Positions 1-8,722 of a stretch of DNA of 64,000 nt are shown piece by piece. The notes beneath the pieces were generated by a model. The model ran no database searches. It saw only the letters and a program-made list of their open reading frames with translations, and was not told the DNA's origin. The stretch covers positions 1-64,000 of the forward strand of contig NZ_QBKG01000005.1 of the NCBI RefSeq assembly GCF_003054025.1, written 5' to 3'. Every line of letters begins with the position of its first letter. The stretch's first letter is position 1. A program made the translations under genes and the position numbers. This DNA is from Capnocytophaga leadbetteri. GTDB taxonomy: Bacteria; Bacteroidota; Bacteroidia; Flavobacteriales; Flavobacteriaceae.

Positions 1-136
1 ATCTTCTAAATCTTTAAATGATTCTGTAAAACAACTATCCATAATATCTTTTTGACAGCAAAGATACTAAGTTATTTTTAAATGCGAACGCCGTGTAATT
101 TTATCAATTATTAATTGCTAATTGCTAATTGTTTTG

Positions 137-144
137 TACCTTTG
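137..144 (+). promoter_or_regulatory. -7 promoter element of the dehydrogenase gene
   Basis: TACCTTTG matches the Bacteroidota -7 consensus TAnnTTTG and lies about 20 bases before the chosen start codon at 165. It follows a short run of 7-bp TAATTGC repeats. Its position rules out the more upstream start at 129, which would precede the expected transcription start. Confidence 0.6.
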
Positions 145-164
145 CAGTGAAAAACAAGAGAGAA

Positions 165-1106
165 ATGAAAATACTTCACATGGACAAAAATCACCCTTTG
201 ATGCTCGCTCAACTCAGCGCACAAGGGTTTGAAAACCACGAAGACTACACCAGTACTAAGGCTGAAATAGAGGCTAAAATAGCTGATTATGATGGGATTA
301 TTATCCGCAGTAGATTTCCTATTGACAAGACATTTTTAGACAAGGCTACTCGCTTAAAATTTATAGGCAGAGTGGGTGCCGGTCTTGAGAATATAGACGT
401 AGCTTATGCTGAAAGCAAGGGTATCAGCCTCATAGCTGCCCCTGAAGGCAACCGCAATGCCGTAGGTGAGCACGCTTTAGGAATGCTGTTATCACTACTA
501 AACAAGCTGAAAAAAGCGAATAACGAAATCAAGAACGGCAAATGGTTGCGCGAGGAAAATCGCGGTTGGGAGTTAGACGGCAAAACGGTAGGTATTATAG
601 GCTACGGAAATATGGGTAAGAGCTTTGCTAAAAAGCTACGAGGCTTTGACTGCCAAGTAATCTGCTATGATATACTGCCCAACAAAGGCGATGAAAACGC
701 TCGCCAAGTAACTTTAGTAGATTTTTTCCGTCAGGCAGATGTGGTAAGTCTGCACACCCCACAAACACCGCAAACAGCAGGAATGATTAACGAAGCGTTC
801 ATAAACAGTTTTGCCAAAAGCTTTTGGTTTTTGAACACAGCACGCGGCAAGAGTGTCGTTACTGATGATTTGGTGCGCGCCTTACAAAGCGGCAAAGTAT
901 TAGGGGCTGGATTAGATGTGCTTGAATATGAAAAAGCCTCGTTTGAAGATTTTTTTAGCGATAAGCAGATGCCCGAAGCGTTTAAATACCTTTTGGAGGC
1001 TGACAATGTAATACTAACCCCCCATATAGCTGGTTGGACACTTGAAAGCAAGGAAAAACTGGCTCAGACGATTGTGGATAAGATAATTAGCAAATTTGAA
1101 AATTAG
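165..1106 (+). CDS. D-isomer-specific 2-hydroxyacid dehydrogenase (phosphoglycerate dehydrogenase-like)
   Basis: A 313-residue cytoplasmic NAD-dependent oxidoreductase of the SerA/2-hydroxyacid dehydrogenase family. The Rossmann motif GIIGYGNMG lies at residues 143-151. The catalytic Arg is in NTARG (about 227), the Glu in the GAGLDVLE segment (about 254) and the His in PHIAG (287). It lacks the C-terminal ACT domain of long SerA proteins, as is common in this family. I start at 165 because the upstream Met lies before the -7 element at 137-144. The last codons and the stop sit inside an octamer repeat array (1085-1161). Serine biosynthesis is the likeliest role, but the substrate cannot be read from the sequence. 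Confidence 0.85.
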   Translation: MKILHMDKNHPLMLAQLSAQGFENHEDYTSTKAEIEAKIADYDGIIIRSRFPIDKTFLDKATRLKFIGRVGAGLENIDVAYAESKGISLIAAPEGNRNAVGEHALGMLLSLLNKLKKANNEIKNGKWLREENRGWELDGKTVGIIGYGNMGKSFAKKLRGFDCQVICYDILPNKGDENARQVTLVDFFRQADVVSLHTPQTPQTAGMINEAFINSFAKSFWFLNTARGKSVVTDDLVRALQSGKVLGAGLDVLEYEKASFEDFFSDKQMPEAFKYLLEADNVILTPHIAGWTLESKEKLAQTIVDKIISKFEN

Positions 1107-1161
1107 CAAATTTGGGAATTAGAAAATTTGGGAATTAGAAAATTAGAAAATTAGTGAATTA
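1085..1161. repeat. 8/16-bp tandem repeat array (AATTAGnn units)
   Basis: Three 16-bp units (1085, 1101, 1117) of the form AATTAGCAAATTTGGG are followed by three 8-bp units AATTAGnn (1133, 1141, 1149) and a partial unit. The array begins within the last codons of the dehydrogenase gene and fills most of the space to the next gene. A short related array occurs after the next gene at 2014-2045. Confidence 0.8.
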
Positions 1162-1196
1162 TAATTGTGTGACTAACGACTAATATAATAGATTGT

Positions 1197-2015
1197 ATGA
1201 AAAAGAATTATTTATTGATTGGGGTAGCGGCTCTGTTATTAGGAGGCTGTTGTGCTACCAAAACCTCTACCGCAGCACAAGCCCCCAAAGGCGAAAGCAC
1301 GCTCATCGCTAACGGTAAGCTATGGTCTTCTTACTTTCAGCAAAATGCTGCTGAATACGAAGCTCTTTGTTTGCAAGCCTTTAATGTAGCTCAGCTGCGT
1401 TTAGACAAAGCTCTTGCTAAAAAAGGCGATAAACCACTGGCTGTCGTTACTGATATTGACGAGACTTTCTTAGACAACTCGCCTTTTGAAGCTTACTGTG
1501 CTAAAAAGGGTATTAGCTACTCGCAAGAGGCGTGGGAAGAATGGACGGTATTAGGCGATGCCAAACCGCTGGTAGGGGCGTTGGATTTCTTTAAATACGC
1601 TGACAGCAAAGGGGTGGCTATCTTCTACGTAACCAATCGTTTAGAGAAAGAGCGCGAAGGCACTGCTAAGAACTTACGCAAGTATAACTTCCCTTTCCCT
1701 TCTGATAGTAGACTGATACTCCGCACTGCTGAGAAAAGCAAAGAGAACCGTCGCCTACAGATAGCTAAGGATTACGACATCGTGCTGCTAATGGGGGATA
1801 ACCTTTCTGACTTTGCTAAAGACTTCGACAGTCGTACTCCTGAAGGGCGCTCAGAGGCCGTACATAACAACCGCAACGAGTTTGGTAAACGCTTTATTAT
1901 CCTACCTAACTACTCTTACGGCGATTGGGAAGGGGCTGCCTATGGCAATAAATACTCTATCCCTGCTGAACAAAAAGAATTGATTATTAAGAATAAGACG
2001 AAAGCGTTTAAGTAA
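1197..2015 (+). CDS. 5'-nucleotidase / acid phosphatase, lipoprotein e(P4) family
   Basis: A 272-residue lipoprotein of the HAD-superfamily class C acid phosphatases, related to Haemophilus e(P4). The N-terminus has a charged start, a hydrophobic core and the lipobox LGGC with Cys at residue 18, so it should be anchored in a membrane facing the periplasm or surface. The HAD motif DIDETFLDN supplies the nucleophile and acid/base Asp residues, and MGDNLSDF near residue 200 fits the C-terminal metal-binding motif. Members dephosphorylate nucleotides such as NMN or AMP to allow nucleoside uptake; the exact substrate here is inferred. A hairpin terminator follows at 2047-2086. Confidence 0.88.
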   Translation: MKKNYLLIGVAALLLGGCCATKTSTAAQAPKGESTLIANGKLWSSYFQQNAAEYEALCLQAFNVAQLRLDKALAKKGDKPLAVVTDIDETFLDNSPFEAYCAKKGISYSQEAWEEWTVLGDAKPLVGALDFFKYADSKGVAIFYVTNRLEKEREGTAKNLRKYNFPFPSDSRLILRTAEKSKENRRLQIAKDYDIVLLMGDNLSDFAKDFDSRTPEGRSEAVHNNRNEFGKRFIILPNYSYGDWEGAAYGNKYSIPAEQKELIIKNKTKAFK

Positions 2016-2045
2016 TTAGCAAATTTGGAAATTAGCAAATTAGTA
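2014..2045. repeat. Short AATTAGnn octamer array
   Basis: One 16-bp unit (2014-2029) and two 8-bp units (2030, 2038) of the same AATTAGnn type as at 1085-1161. It overlaps the stop codon of the acid phosphatase gene. Confidence 0.65.
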
Positions 2046-2046
2046 A

Positions 2047-2086
2047 ATGGCAAATCTTGCGAGAGTGAGGTTTGTCATTTTTTTTT
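2047..2086 (+). terminator. Rho-independent terminator after the acid phosphatase gene
   Basis: ATGGCAAATC (2047-2056) can pair with GGTTTGTCAT (2069-2078), with two G:U pairs and a 12-base loop. Eight T residues follow. Confidence 0.7.
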
Positions 2087-2111
2087 GCAAATTATTATTT
2101 GGTGGTCGTGG

Positions 2112-2137
2112 TTTGTCTGGTATCTGCTGTATTTTTG
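2112..2137 (+). promoter_or_regulatory. Promoter of the first paralog gene
   Basis: TATTTTTG (2130-2137) is the -7 element. TTTG at 2112-2115 is the likely upstream element, 14 bases away. The same arrangement precedes the genes at 6046 and 10760. Confidence 0.55.
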
Positions 2138-2164
2138 CCGCAGAAATAATAAAAAACACCTTTT

Positions 2165-3379
2165 ATGATGATTTTAGACAACTTTAGTGACAAGCTAAAA
2201 ATAGCTTATGCTGATATACTAGAAGCTATGCTCTGCCAAGATACTCGTGAAGAAAAAGACTTCGATGAACAAAATCGTCTTACCGAACGCCGTTTGTACA
2301 ACGATGAAAAGAAACTCCTCTTTAGAGAAATATATGATTATCAACGCAATTATGTGCATAAAAAACTATATCCTTATAGCGAGGAGATAGTACACCTTAT
2401 CTATCCTATTTATACAGAAGAAAGGCAAAGAACCCTTTATCTGCCTATCAAAGAACGTATACTGAATTTAGGGTTTCAGCCTGAAGAAATCAGTAAAATA
2501 ACTGTACGACTAAAAAACTACAACGAAAAAGGACAAAAACTACAAGAAACTTACAATTGGTGTAAGGGATTTTTTGCCCAAAAAGGCAGTATGGGAATAG
2601 ATAATATCCGCTATGATGAAAGAAATAATCTCTATTCTAGTGAGGGTTTTAATGCTTATTGGAATGAAAAACGAAACATACTGCGCACAGTTGATTTGAA
2701 TGGTCAGACCCTTATTGAATTAAGCTCTTGGGATGAGAACACTTTTAGTACAGTGGAGGTATATCATTACGATGATAACAAGAAACTTAGGCAGAAAATT
2801 ATCACTAACCGAGAGGGTGTTTGCAATATTCTGAATTATACTCCTAACCCGCGAAAAAACAAAACAAAGGTAATAAAAATAGACCCCAAAGATCCTACTA
2901 AAAGTAAAAAAGAAGGGTATACACATACTCTTAAAAAAGGTACTCTCACCCAAATAGCTGAACATTATAATGATAACTTTGAAACTGTTAAACAACTTAC
3001 TACTTTTAACGAGTATGATAAAGTAGTACATAGAATAAATACTACTTACACCGATAGACACAAAAAAAGTAGTGAGAAAATCAGTAGGTATATTTACAAC
3101 GAGCAAGGTGTACTTACAAAGGAAATACACCTCAGCACCGATAGTTTTACTGAACTTGAAATTCTACTTTACAACACACAAGGGCAAAAAACAGAGCGTA
3201 TCTATAGGCGTAAAAACTCAAACAGAGAAGTTTATACTTCAAAAAAGACTATTTATACTTACGATACGGAGGGAAAACTTTTATTAGAAAGCACTCCTAC
3301 ACACCTTACTCATCATTTTTACACCTTAACAGATGATTATGATGAACATTTGGAAATTACAGTAAAAACAAACTTATAA
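2165..3379 (+). CDS. Tandem paralog A, unknown function, YD-repeat-like C-terminus
   Basis: A 404-residue protein I do not recognise. It belongs to a family of four tandem paralogs here (2165, 3391, 6046, 7314). Shared features are an N-terminal LDNF...KLIFADAFEAM-type segment, an EEKDFDxxxRLxERR segment near residue 40, and a C-terminal half of repeated short strands (YxYDxEGxLxxE) that resemble RHS/YD or MORN-type repeats. No signal peptide or membrane segment is visible, so it is probably cytoplasmic. It ends 11 bases before paralog B and is likely cotranscribed with it. The start could be the first or second Met. Immunity or antitoxin-like roles are possible because such families often expand in tandem, but nothing in the sequence proves this. 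Confidence 0.75.
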   Translation: MMILDNFSDKLKIAYADILEAMLCQDTREEKDFDEQNRLTERRLYNDEKKLLFREIYDYQRNYVHKKLYPYSEEIVHLIYPIYTEERQRTLYLPIKERILNLGFQPEEISKITVRLKNYNEKGQKLQETYNWCKGFFAQKGSMGIDNIRYDERNNLYSSEGFNAYWNEKRNILRTVDLNGQTLIELSSWDENTFSTVEVYHYDDNKKLRQKIITNREGVCNILNYTPNPRKNKTKVIKIDPKDPTKSKKEGYTHTLKKGTLTQIAEHYNDNFETVKQLTTFNEYDKVVHRINTTYTDRHKKSSEKISRYIYNEQGVLTKEIHLSTDSFTELEILLYNTQGQKTERIYRRKNSNREVYTSKKTIYTYDTEGKLLLESTPTHLTHHFYTLTDDYDEHLEITVKTNL

Positions 3380-3390
3380 AATACTTAGTT

Positions 3391-4779
3391 ATGACCTTAG
3401 CTTATTTTTCAGAAAAGCACAAAATAGCTTTTGCCGATGCTTTTGAGGCGATGACCTGCAATGTCCCTAGCAGTGCAAAAACTGACTACAAAGAGCCTGC
3501 TTTGGAAGAAAAAGATTTTGACGAAAACGGACGCCTATTAGAAAGACGCTTTGTACACTATGGGAGACCCAGATTAGTAGAACGCTATGACTACAACAAA
3601 GGGATAGTACATAAGTCATTCTATGAATTTGGTCGTGAGATTCTGGAATTTAGTTTGCCTTTATACCGTGAGCACGAATTGAGAGCTAAACATATCCCTA
3701 TTAAAGAACGAGTACAAAACTTAGGATTTGCGCCTGAGCAGGTAACAGAAATTAGCCTTAAGATAAAAAGTACTGACAAAATTGGAGGTATGCAACAGAA
3801 AACTTGGCATAGTTGTGAAGGGTACTTTGAAAAAGCTCACAGAACAAGTATAGATAATATTACTTGTGATGAGAGAGATAATATATGTGCTATAGAAGAA
3901 TATGTATCTTCTTGGGGAGAACAACGCATAGAGTATCGTACTTTTGACGCTCAAAATAACCAAATTTTTCAAGGACATTCTTGGGAAGAAGATACTTTAA
4001 GCTCTATAGAAGTATCATTATATGATAAACAAAACCGAGTGATACAACGTATAGATACCAATCGCTATGGAGGGTTTAGAGGTATAAAACATTACACTTA
4101 TAAGGGGGATGAAGTGATTCGCACAAAAATATATCTCAATAATCCTAAAGAGATTGCCGAAGAGAGTCGCAAACTCATAGAAAAAAAAGGGGACAAAACT
4201 CACGAAACTATTTGTACTGAAGATGACCATAGAGGTAAAGAAGAAATTACTACCTTTGACCTTACTGGTAAAATCATAAAAAAAACAGAGACTAATTATT
4301 TAGTAAAATACAAAAATTGGATAGGAGAGAAAAAAGTACGAAGTGATGAAATAACAAATAAAACAGTTCAAGAATACACTTATAACGAAGCAGGAGTACT
4401 TGTAAAAGAAGTGAGTCGGTATGTTGATAAAGATAATGAAGATGTTTCTTGGTCTGATGGCTATTATAGTACAGAAATCATTCTCTACAATGAGCAAGGG
4501 CAAAAAGTAGAGCGCAATGAAAAACGAGAATATAAAAATAGTTGGGAGATTATAGGCAAACGCCCTAATCTCAAATTTGAAACAAAAGACAAAATATTCT
4601 TAGAACGCACTCTTTACTACTATGACTCTGAAGGTAACCTCACTCGTGAGGAACTGAAAAAATGGCGTGGTGATGAGGGTATTGAAACCGATGTTGAACT
4701 TCTTACTACACATCATTTTTACTTTAAAGAAGATGAATGTGAAGAACATTTAAAAATTATTGTAAAAGAAAATATTTAA
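3391..4779 (+). CDS. Tandem paralog B, unknown function
   Basis: The largest intact copy of the paralog family, 462 residues. It has the family N-terminus (LAYFSEKHKIAFADAFEAM) and the C-terminal repeat core ending in LYYYDSEGNLTREELKKW and HHFYFKEDECEEHLKI. The last about 420 bases are nearly identical in DNA to the end of the frameshifted paralog D (8250-8668), which points to recent duplication or gene conversion. Just behind the stop is a small palindrome also found after paralog D. No secretion signal is seen. Confidence 0.75.
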   Translation: MTLAYFSEKHKIAFADAFEAMTCNVPSSAKTDYKEPALEEKDFDENGRLLERRFVHYGRPRLVERYDYNKGIVHKSFYEFGREILEFSLPLYREHELRAKHIPIKERVQNLGFAPEQVTEISLKIKSTDKIGGMQQKTWHSCEGYFEKAHRTSIDNITCDERDNICAIEEYVSSWGEQRIEYRTFDAQNNQIFQGHSWEEDTLSSIEVSLYDKQNRVIQRIDTNRYGGFRGIKHYTYKGDEVIRTKIYLNNPKEIAEESRKLIEKKGDKTHETICTEDDHRGKEEITTFDLTGKIIKKTETNYLVKYKNWIGEKKVRSDEITNKTVQEYTYNEAGVLVKEVSRYVDKDNEDVSWSDGYYSTEIILYNEQGQKVERNEKREYKNSWEIIGKRPNLKFETKDKIFLERTLYYYDSEGNLTREELKKWRGDEGIETDVELLTTHHFYFKEDECEEHLKIIVKENI

Positions 4780-4792
4780 ACACCGTTTAAAT
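4774..4792. repeat. Short palindrome after paralog B
   Basis: ATTTAAAC and GTTTAAAT form a perfect 8-bp inverted repeat with loop ACC, overlapping the stop codon. The same structure recurs after paralog D (8664-8680). It could be a weak terminator, but no clear T-run follows. Confidence 0.55.
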
Positions 4793-4805
4793 CAAAATTA
4801 ATTAT

Positions 4806-4813
4806 TATATTTG
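4806..4813 (+). promoter_or_regulatory. -7 promoter element of the UDG-like gene
   Basis: TATATTTG matches TAnnTTTG, 25 bases before the start at 4839. Confidence 0.55.
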
Positions 4814-4838
4814 CAGTGCAAAACAAAAACAAACCAAT

Positions 4839-5897
4839 ATGAGTAAATTCGTACCCGAATTAGAACAATGGGCAGCTGAAGTGATAGAGAAAATCACCCC
4901 TATTGCCGAACAAATTGATTTAGCTTACTACCCTCTACAAACAGAAGCTAAAATGAACCCCGAACTCTTGATTATTGGGTTAAACCCAGGATCAGAAGGA
5001 AAGTATGAAGAGCAAAGGAGAAATGATAAATGGGAATTCAAAGATGGTAAAATCACGATTGAACGCTTATTAAAGGGGAATCCTTTTATTGAGGAAAAAG
5101 AAGAATGGAAAATCTTTAGAGGTTTAAACAGAATTCCGTTTATCAAGCAAGCAGTAGATAGTAATAACTACTGTTTTATGAATTATGTGTACTTTGGCAC
5201 TTCTGTTTTTGAAAAAATCAAGAAACATCCTGAAGCAATACAAATATGTAAAGAACTTACTAAGAAGTTTATTGAGATTATCAATCCTAAACATATTATT
5301 GTTTTGGGCTTAGAAGGTATGGAAAGTATTTCTAAAATTGAAAAAACACTACTAAAAGGTAAAACTAAACGACTGCTTGTGCAAGGAGGAGATTTGTTTG
5401 GGAAACAAGTACTTGCCATTTCTCACCCCTCTTATGCCGTGTCAGCAGCAGAATACGAAGCTATTGACACAAACATAAAAGAGTTTTATGAAGGTAAGCC
5501 CCTCAAACCTTTTACTTTCAAACCTAATGTAAAAGCTTCTGATGTTAATATTGAAAAGATAAACAAAATTTTGGCTGGAAAATTAGAGTTTACTCTATGG
5601 AAAAATAAGGAAAACATTTATGCAGCTCAATGTAAGGGAGTTGGCAATGATGTTTTAGACTTCAGAATCGACCTAAATCAGAATGAAAAATATCTTTCTT
5701 TCCGTTCTTTAGAACACCCTAAAAAGTTAGAAAACACAGAGGTGTACAAAAATACCTTTAAAGAACCATTTAGCATTGAAGTAAACGCTTGGTTTGTAGA
5801 AAAATTCTTAAACAACTACCCACAAGACCAAGCTATTGAGCAAGAAATTGCTGATGACCTCCTCTCTCTTCTTAATGCTATTAAAGCACAGCAATAA
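4839..5897 (+). CDS. Uracil-DNA-glycosylase-like superfamily protein
   Basis: A 352-residue cytoplasmic protein. The first about 220 residues resemble the uracil-DNA glycosylase fold. LLIIGLNPGSEG (43-54) looks like motif A, HIIVLGLEG (152-160) is a central strand, and ISHPSY with HPS at 196-198 looks like the DNA-intercalating motif near the end of the domain. About 130 further residues are of unknown type. Motif A lacks the clear catalytic Asp/Asn-plus-Pro pattern of canonical UDG, so activity is uncertain. It has its own promoter and terminator and interrupts the tandem paralog family. A role in repair, or in recognising modified DNA, is inference. Confidence 0.5.
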   Translation: MSKFVPELEQWAAEVIEKITPIAEQIDLAYYPLQTEAKMNPELLIIGLNPGSEGKYEEQRRNDKWEFKDGKITIERLLKGNPFIEEKEEWKIFRGLNRIPFIKQAVDSNNYCFMNYVYFGTSVFEKIKKHPEAIQICKELTKKFIEIINPKHIIVLGLEGMESISKIEKTLLKGKTKRLLVQGGDLFGKQVLAISHPSYAVSAAEYEAIDTNIKEFYEGKPLKPFTFKPNVKASDVNIEKINKILAGKLEFTLWKNKENIYAAQCKGVGNDVLDFRIDLNQNEKYLSFRSLEHPKKLENTEVYKNTFKEPFSIEVNAWFVEKFLNNYPQDQAIEQEIADDLLSLLNAIKAQQ

Positions 5898-5918
5898 CCT
5901 ATCACTTACCAACTTTAC

Positions 5919-5950
5919 AAGGCGCGATTCTAAAAATCGTGCCTTTTTTT
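5919..5950 (+). terminator. Rho-independent terminator of the UDG-like gene
   Basis: GGCGCGATT (5921-5929) pairs with AATCGTGCC (5935-5943), with one G:U pair and a 5-base loop. Seven T residues follow. Confidence 0.85.
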
Positions 5951-6003
5951 ATTTAAATTGATATTTTTTATTTTGCAGGACGTAGTTTGTCCACTATTCA
6001 TAA

Positions 6004-6011
6004 TACCTTTG
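6004..6011 (+). promoter_or_regulatory. -7 promoter element of paralog C
   Basis: TACCTTTG, with TTTG at 5986-5989 as a possible upstream element. The layout is the same as before paralog A. Confidence 0.55.
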
Positions 6012-6045
6012 CCAAAAAATAAAAATAAACCCAAAGAATATGAAT

Positions 6046-7317
6046 ATGACATTAGATAACTTTACTCCTATCCAAAAACTTATCTTTGCTGATGCTTTTA
6101 TGGCAATCATTTGTGATAATTACTATCAAGAAGAAAAAGACTTTGATAGTGAAAGTCGCCTCAGCGAACGGCGTTTTGTATATCCTGATGGCAAACTGAA
6201 AGTACGCGAAGCTTACGACTACAAGCGATCACGCGTTACCAAGTTTTTCTTTGAAAATAATGAAGAACTCCTTCGCCTTACGGTGCCTCTCTATACCGAT
6301 GATGAGCAGCGCACTATGTTTACCCCTCTCAAAGAAAGGGTACAGCAATTAGGTTTTTCATTAGAGAATATTGAAAGACTGTCACTTTCTCAACAGTGTA
6401 ACGACCCTAAAAACCTAACCGAACAAAAAGTTTTGATAGATAAATCTTCAATTTATGGAGAATCTTTTGATATTGAAAACACTACTTATAACAAGGAAGG
6501 ATGGGCTATTTGGCGAGAGAAATACAATTCTTATTACCCTGAAAAAAGCAAAGGGCGTTATGTATTTGAATATACTGGAAAAAAAATAATGGAAAAAATA
6601 TTTTATGATATATGTGATCCTTCAGTAAAGTTTTTTAGTTATGATGCAGAAGATAGGTTGGTACAAGAAGGAAATTTGTACTACGAATACTACCACAAGA
6701 ACAAAGCTAATTGTATCAGAATGTATCCTGAGAAACCGAGAAAATACAGCGAAATAGGTTACTTACATACTCAAAAGAAAGACACTTTTACTGAAACCAC
6801 CAAATGTATTACTGAATTTGGGAAAACTGAAAAAATAGTCTCTACTCTTAACCAAAATCATCAGTTGGTTAGAAAAGTGGAAACTACCTATTGCAATTAC
6901 GGAAAAAACAAAAAGAGATACAGACCTCGCAAGAAAGATATTATCAGAGAAACTATAGAACAGAACACCTATAACGTTGCAGGCTTATTAGTAAAACGAG
7001 AATATATTTCTTTTGACGATGATATACCTCAAATAGATAGTTATAGTGTTGAAACTTTTAACTATAATGAGCAAGGACAAAAAGTAGAACACAATAAAAA
7101 AACTAAGTATAAAAATGGTTTTGAACCTAAATACAAAATATTTTTAGAGCAAACCCTTTACTACTACGACTCTGAGGGGAACCTCACTCGTGAGGAACTG
7201 AAAAAATGGTGTGCTGATGAGGGTATTGAAACCAATGTTGAACACTTTACTACTCACCATTTTTACGTTGAAAATGATGAATACAAAGAACATTTAAAAG
7301 TTACTGTAAAAAAATGA
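6046..7317 (+). CDS. Tandem paralog C, unknown function
   Basis: About 423 residues of the same family as paralogs A, B and D. I choose the ATG at 6046 because it gives the conserved start MTLDNFT seen in D; an in-frame ATG at 6040 adds two residues. The family blocks EEKDFDSESRLSERRF and LYYYDSEGNLTREELKKW are present. The gene overlaps paralog D by four bases (ATGA), so the two are translationally coupled. No signal peptide is seen. The function is unknown. Confidence 0.75.
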   Translation: MTLDNFTPIQKLIFADAFMAIICDNYYQEEKDFDSESRLSERRFVYPDGKLKVREAYDYKRSRVTKFFFENNEELLRLTVPLYTDDEQRTMFTPLKERVQQLGFSLENIERLSLSQQCNDPKNLTEQKVLIDKSSIYGESFDIENTTYNKEGWAIWREKYNSYYPEKSKGRYVFEYTGKKIMEKIFYDICDPSVKFFSYDAEDRLVQEGNLYYEYYHKNKANCIRMYPEKPRKYSEIGYLHTQKKDTFTETTKCITEFGKTEKIVSTLNQNHQLVRKVETTYCNYGKNKKRYRPRKKDIIRETIEQNTYNVAGLLVKREYISFDDDIPQIDSYSVETFNYNEQGQKVEHNKKTKYKNGFEPKYKIFLEQTLYYYDSEGNLTREELKKWCADEGIETNVEHFTTHHFYVENDEYKEHLKVTVKK

Positions 7318-8668
7318 TAACCTTAGACAACTTTACCGATACCCAAAAACTTATCTTTGCTGATGCTTTTGAGACAATGACTTGTGGCAACCTCACTCGT
7401 GACCGTCAATATACTACTGAAGAAGAAAAATATTTCGATAGTGAGGGTCGCCTTAGTGAACGCCGCTTTGTATATCCTAACAACAAATATATAAAATTGC
7501 GTGAAGTATACGACTACGAACACTCGTATATAAACTGTTCTTTCTATGAACTTAGCGAAGAAATTCTCAATTTTATTCTTCCCTTCTACACCGATGAAGA
7601 AAAGCGTACTATATTCACCCCCATTAAAGAAAGGGTATTGCAATTAGGCTTTCCCCCTGAGCAAATTGAGAAAATTGTATTCCACCAAAAATGTGATGAC
7701 AAAAAGAGCCTTACTTCACAAGAAGTTTGGACAGGTTGTGAAGGATTCTTTACTAAAGGAGATAGAACTTGTTTAGAATGCTTTACTTATGACGAAAAGG
7801 GGAAAAAACTTTTCATAGAAGAGTACGATTATGCTTGGGGCGAAAAAAGATTTAGACGCTATACTTTCGACTACAATGGCAATACAATTATGAAAAGAGA
7901 GTCTTGGGTTACTGATAGGTTGCTAACTATAGAAGAAATTTCTATTTATGATGATAAGAATAAACTATTGGAGAAAAACGGAGTACACTATCAATACAAC
8001 CGAGAGAATGTTACTTTATTAACATTCCCAGGCCCTCGAACTTTTATTCCAAAAGGCTATATTCGTACTATAAGAAAGGATAATTATACAGAAACAATTG
8101 AGCATTACCCAGATGGACGTAGGGTCGAAGAGACGATCTCTACTTTCGACCATAAAAAAGATTAGTAAAAAAAGTAAAACGTACCTATTATGAAAATTGG
8201 GAGAAAATCAGAAAAGGAAAGTATGCCCTCAAAAAAGAGGAACAATGTGAATGGACAGAAGAATACACTTATAATGAAGCAGGAGTACTTGTAAAAGAAG
8301 TGAGTCGGTATGTTGATAAAGATAATGAAAAATTTCCCTGGTCTGATGGCTATTATAGTACAGAAATCATTCTCTACAATGAACAAGGGCAAAAAGTAGA
8401 GCGCAATGAAAAACGAGAATATAAAAATAGTTTCGAGGTTATAGGCGAACGCCCTAATCTCAAATTTGAAAAAAAAGACAAAATATTCTTAGAACGCACT
8501 CTTTACTACTACGACTCTGAGGGGAACCTCACTCGTGAGGAACTCAAAAAATGGCGTGCTGATGAGGGGATTGAAACCGATGTTGAACTTCTTACTACTC
8601 ACCATTTTTACGTTAAAGATGATGAATACGAAGAGCATTTAAAAGTTACTGTAAAAGAAATTGTTTAA
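7314..8668 (+). pseudogene. Tandem paralog D, disrupted by a frameshift at about 8154-8163
   Basis: The first reading frame (7314-8165, 283 residues) ends at a TAG just after the A6 run at 8154-8159. The -1 frame continues without a break from 8162 as LVKKVKRTYYENWEK and runs to 8668 with the full family C-terminus. Comparison with paralogs B and C shows the two pieces are halves of one protein of about 450 residues. A single-base loss in a poly-A tract explains it. Alternatives are slippage on the A run restoring the frame in some transcripts or ribosomes, phase variation, or a sequencing error. The 3' half is nearly identical to paralog B at the DNA level. Confidence 0.8.
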
Positions 8669-8680
8669 ACACCGTTTAAA
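8664..8680. repeat. Short palindrome after paralog D
   Basis: TTTAAAC and GTTTAAA with loop ACC. It is the same element as at 4774-4792, carried along with the duplicated 3' end. Confidence 0.55.
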
Positions 8681-8694
8681 TAATTTTTATTTCT

Positions 8695-8702
8695 TAACTT
8701 TG
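8695..8702 (+). promoter_or_regulatory. -7 promoter element of the phosphoesterase gene
   Basis: TAACTTTG, 20 bases before the ATG at 8723. Confidence 0.55.
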
Positions 8703-8722
8703 TCCTTTATTTAACTAAAAAA

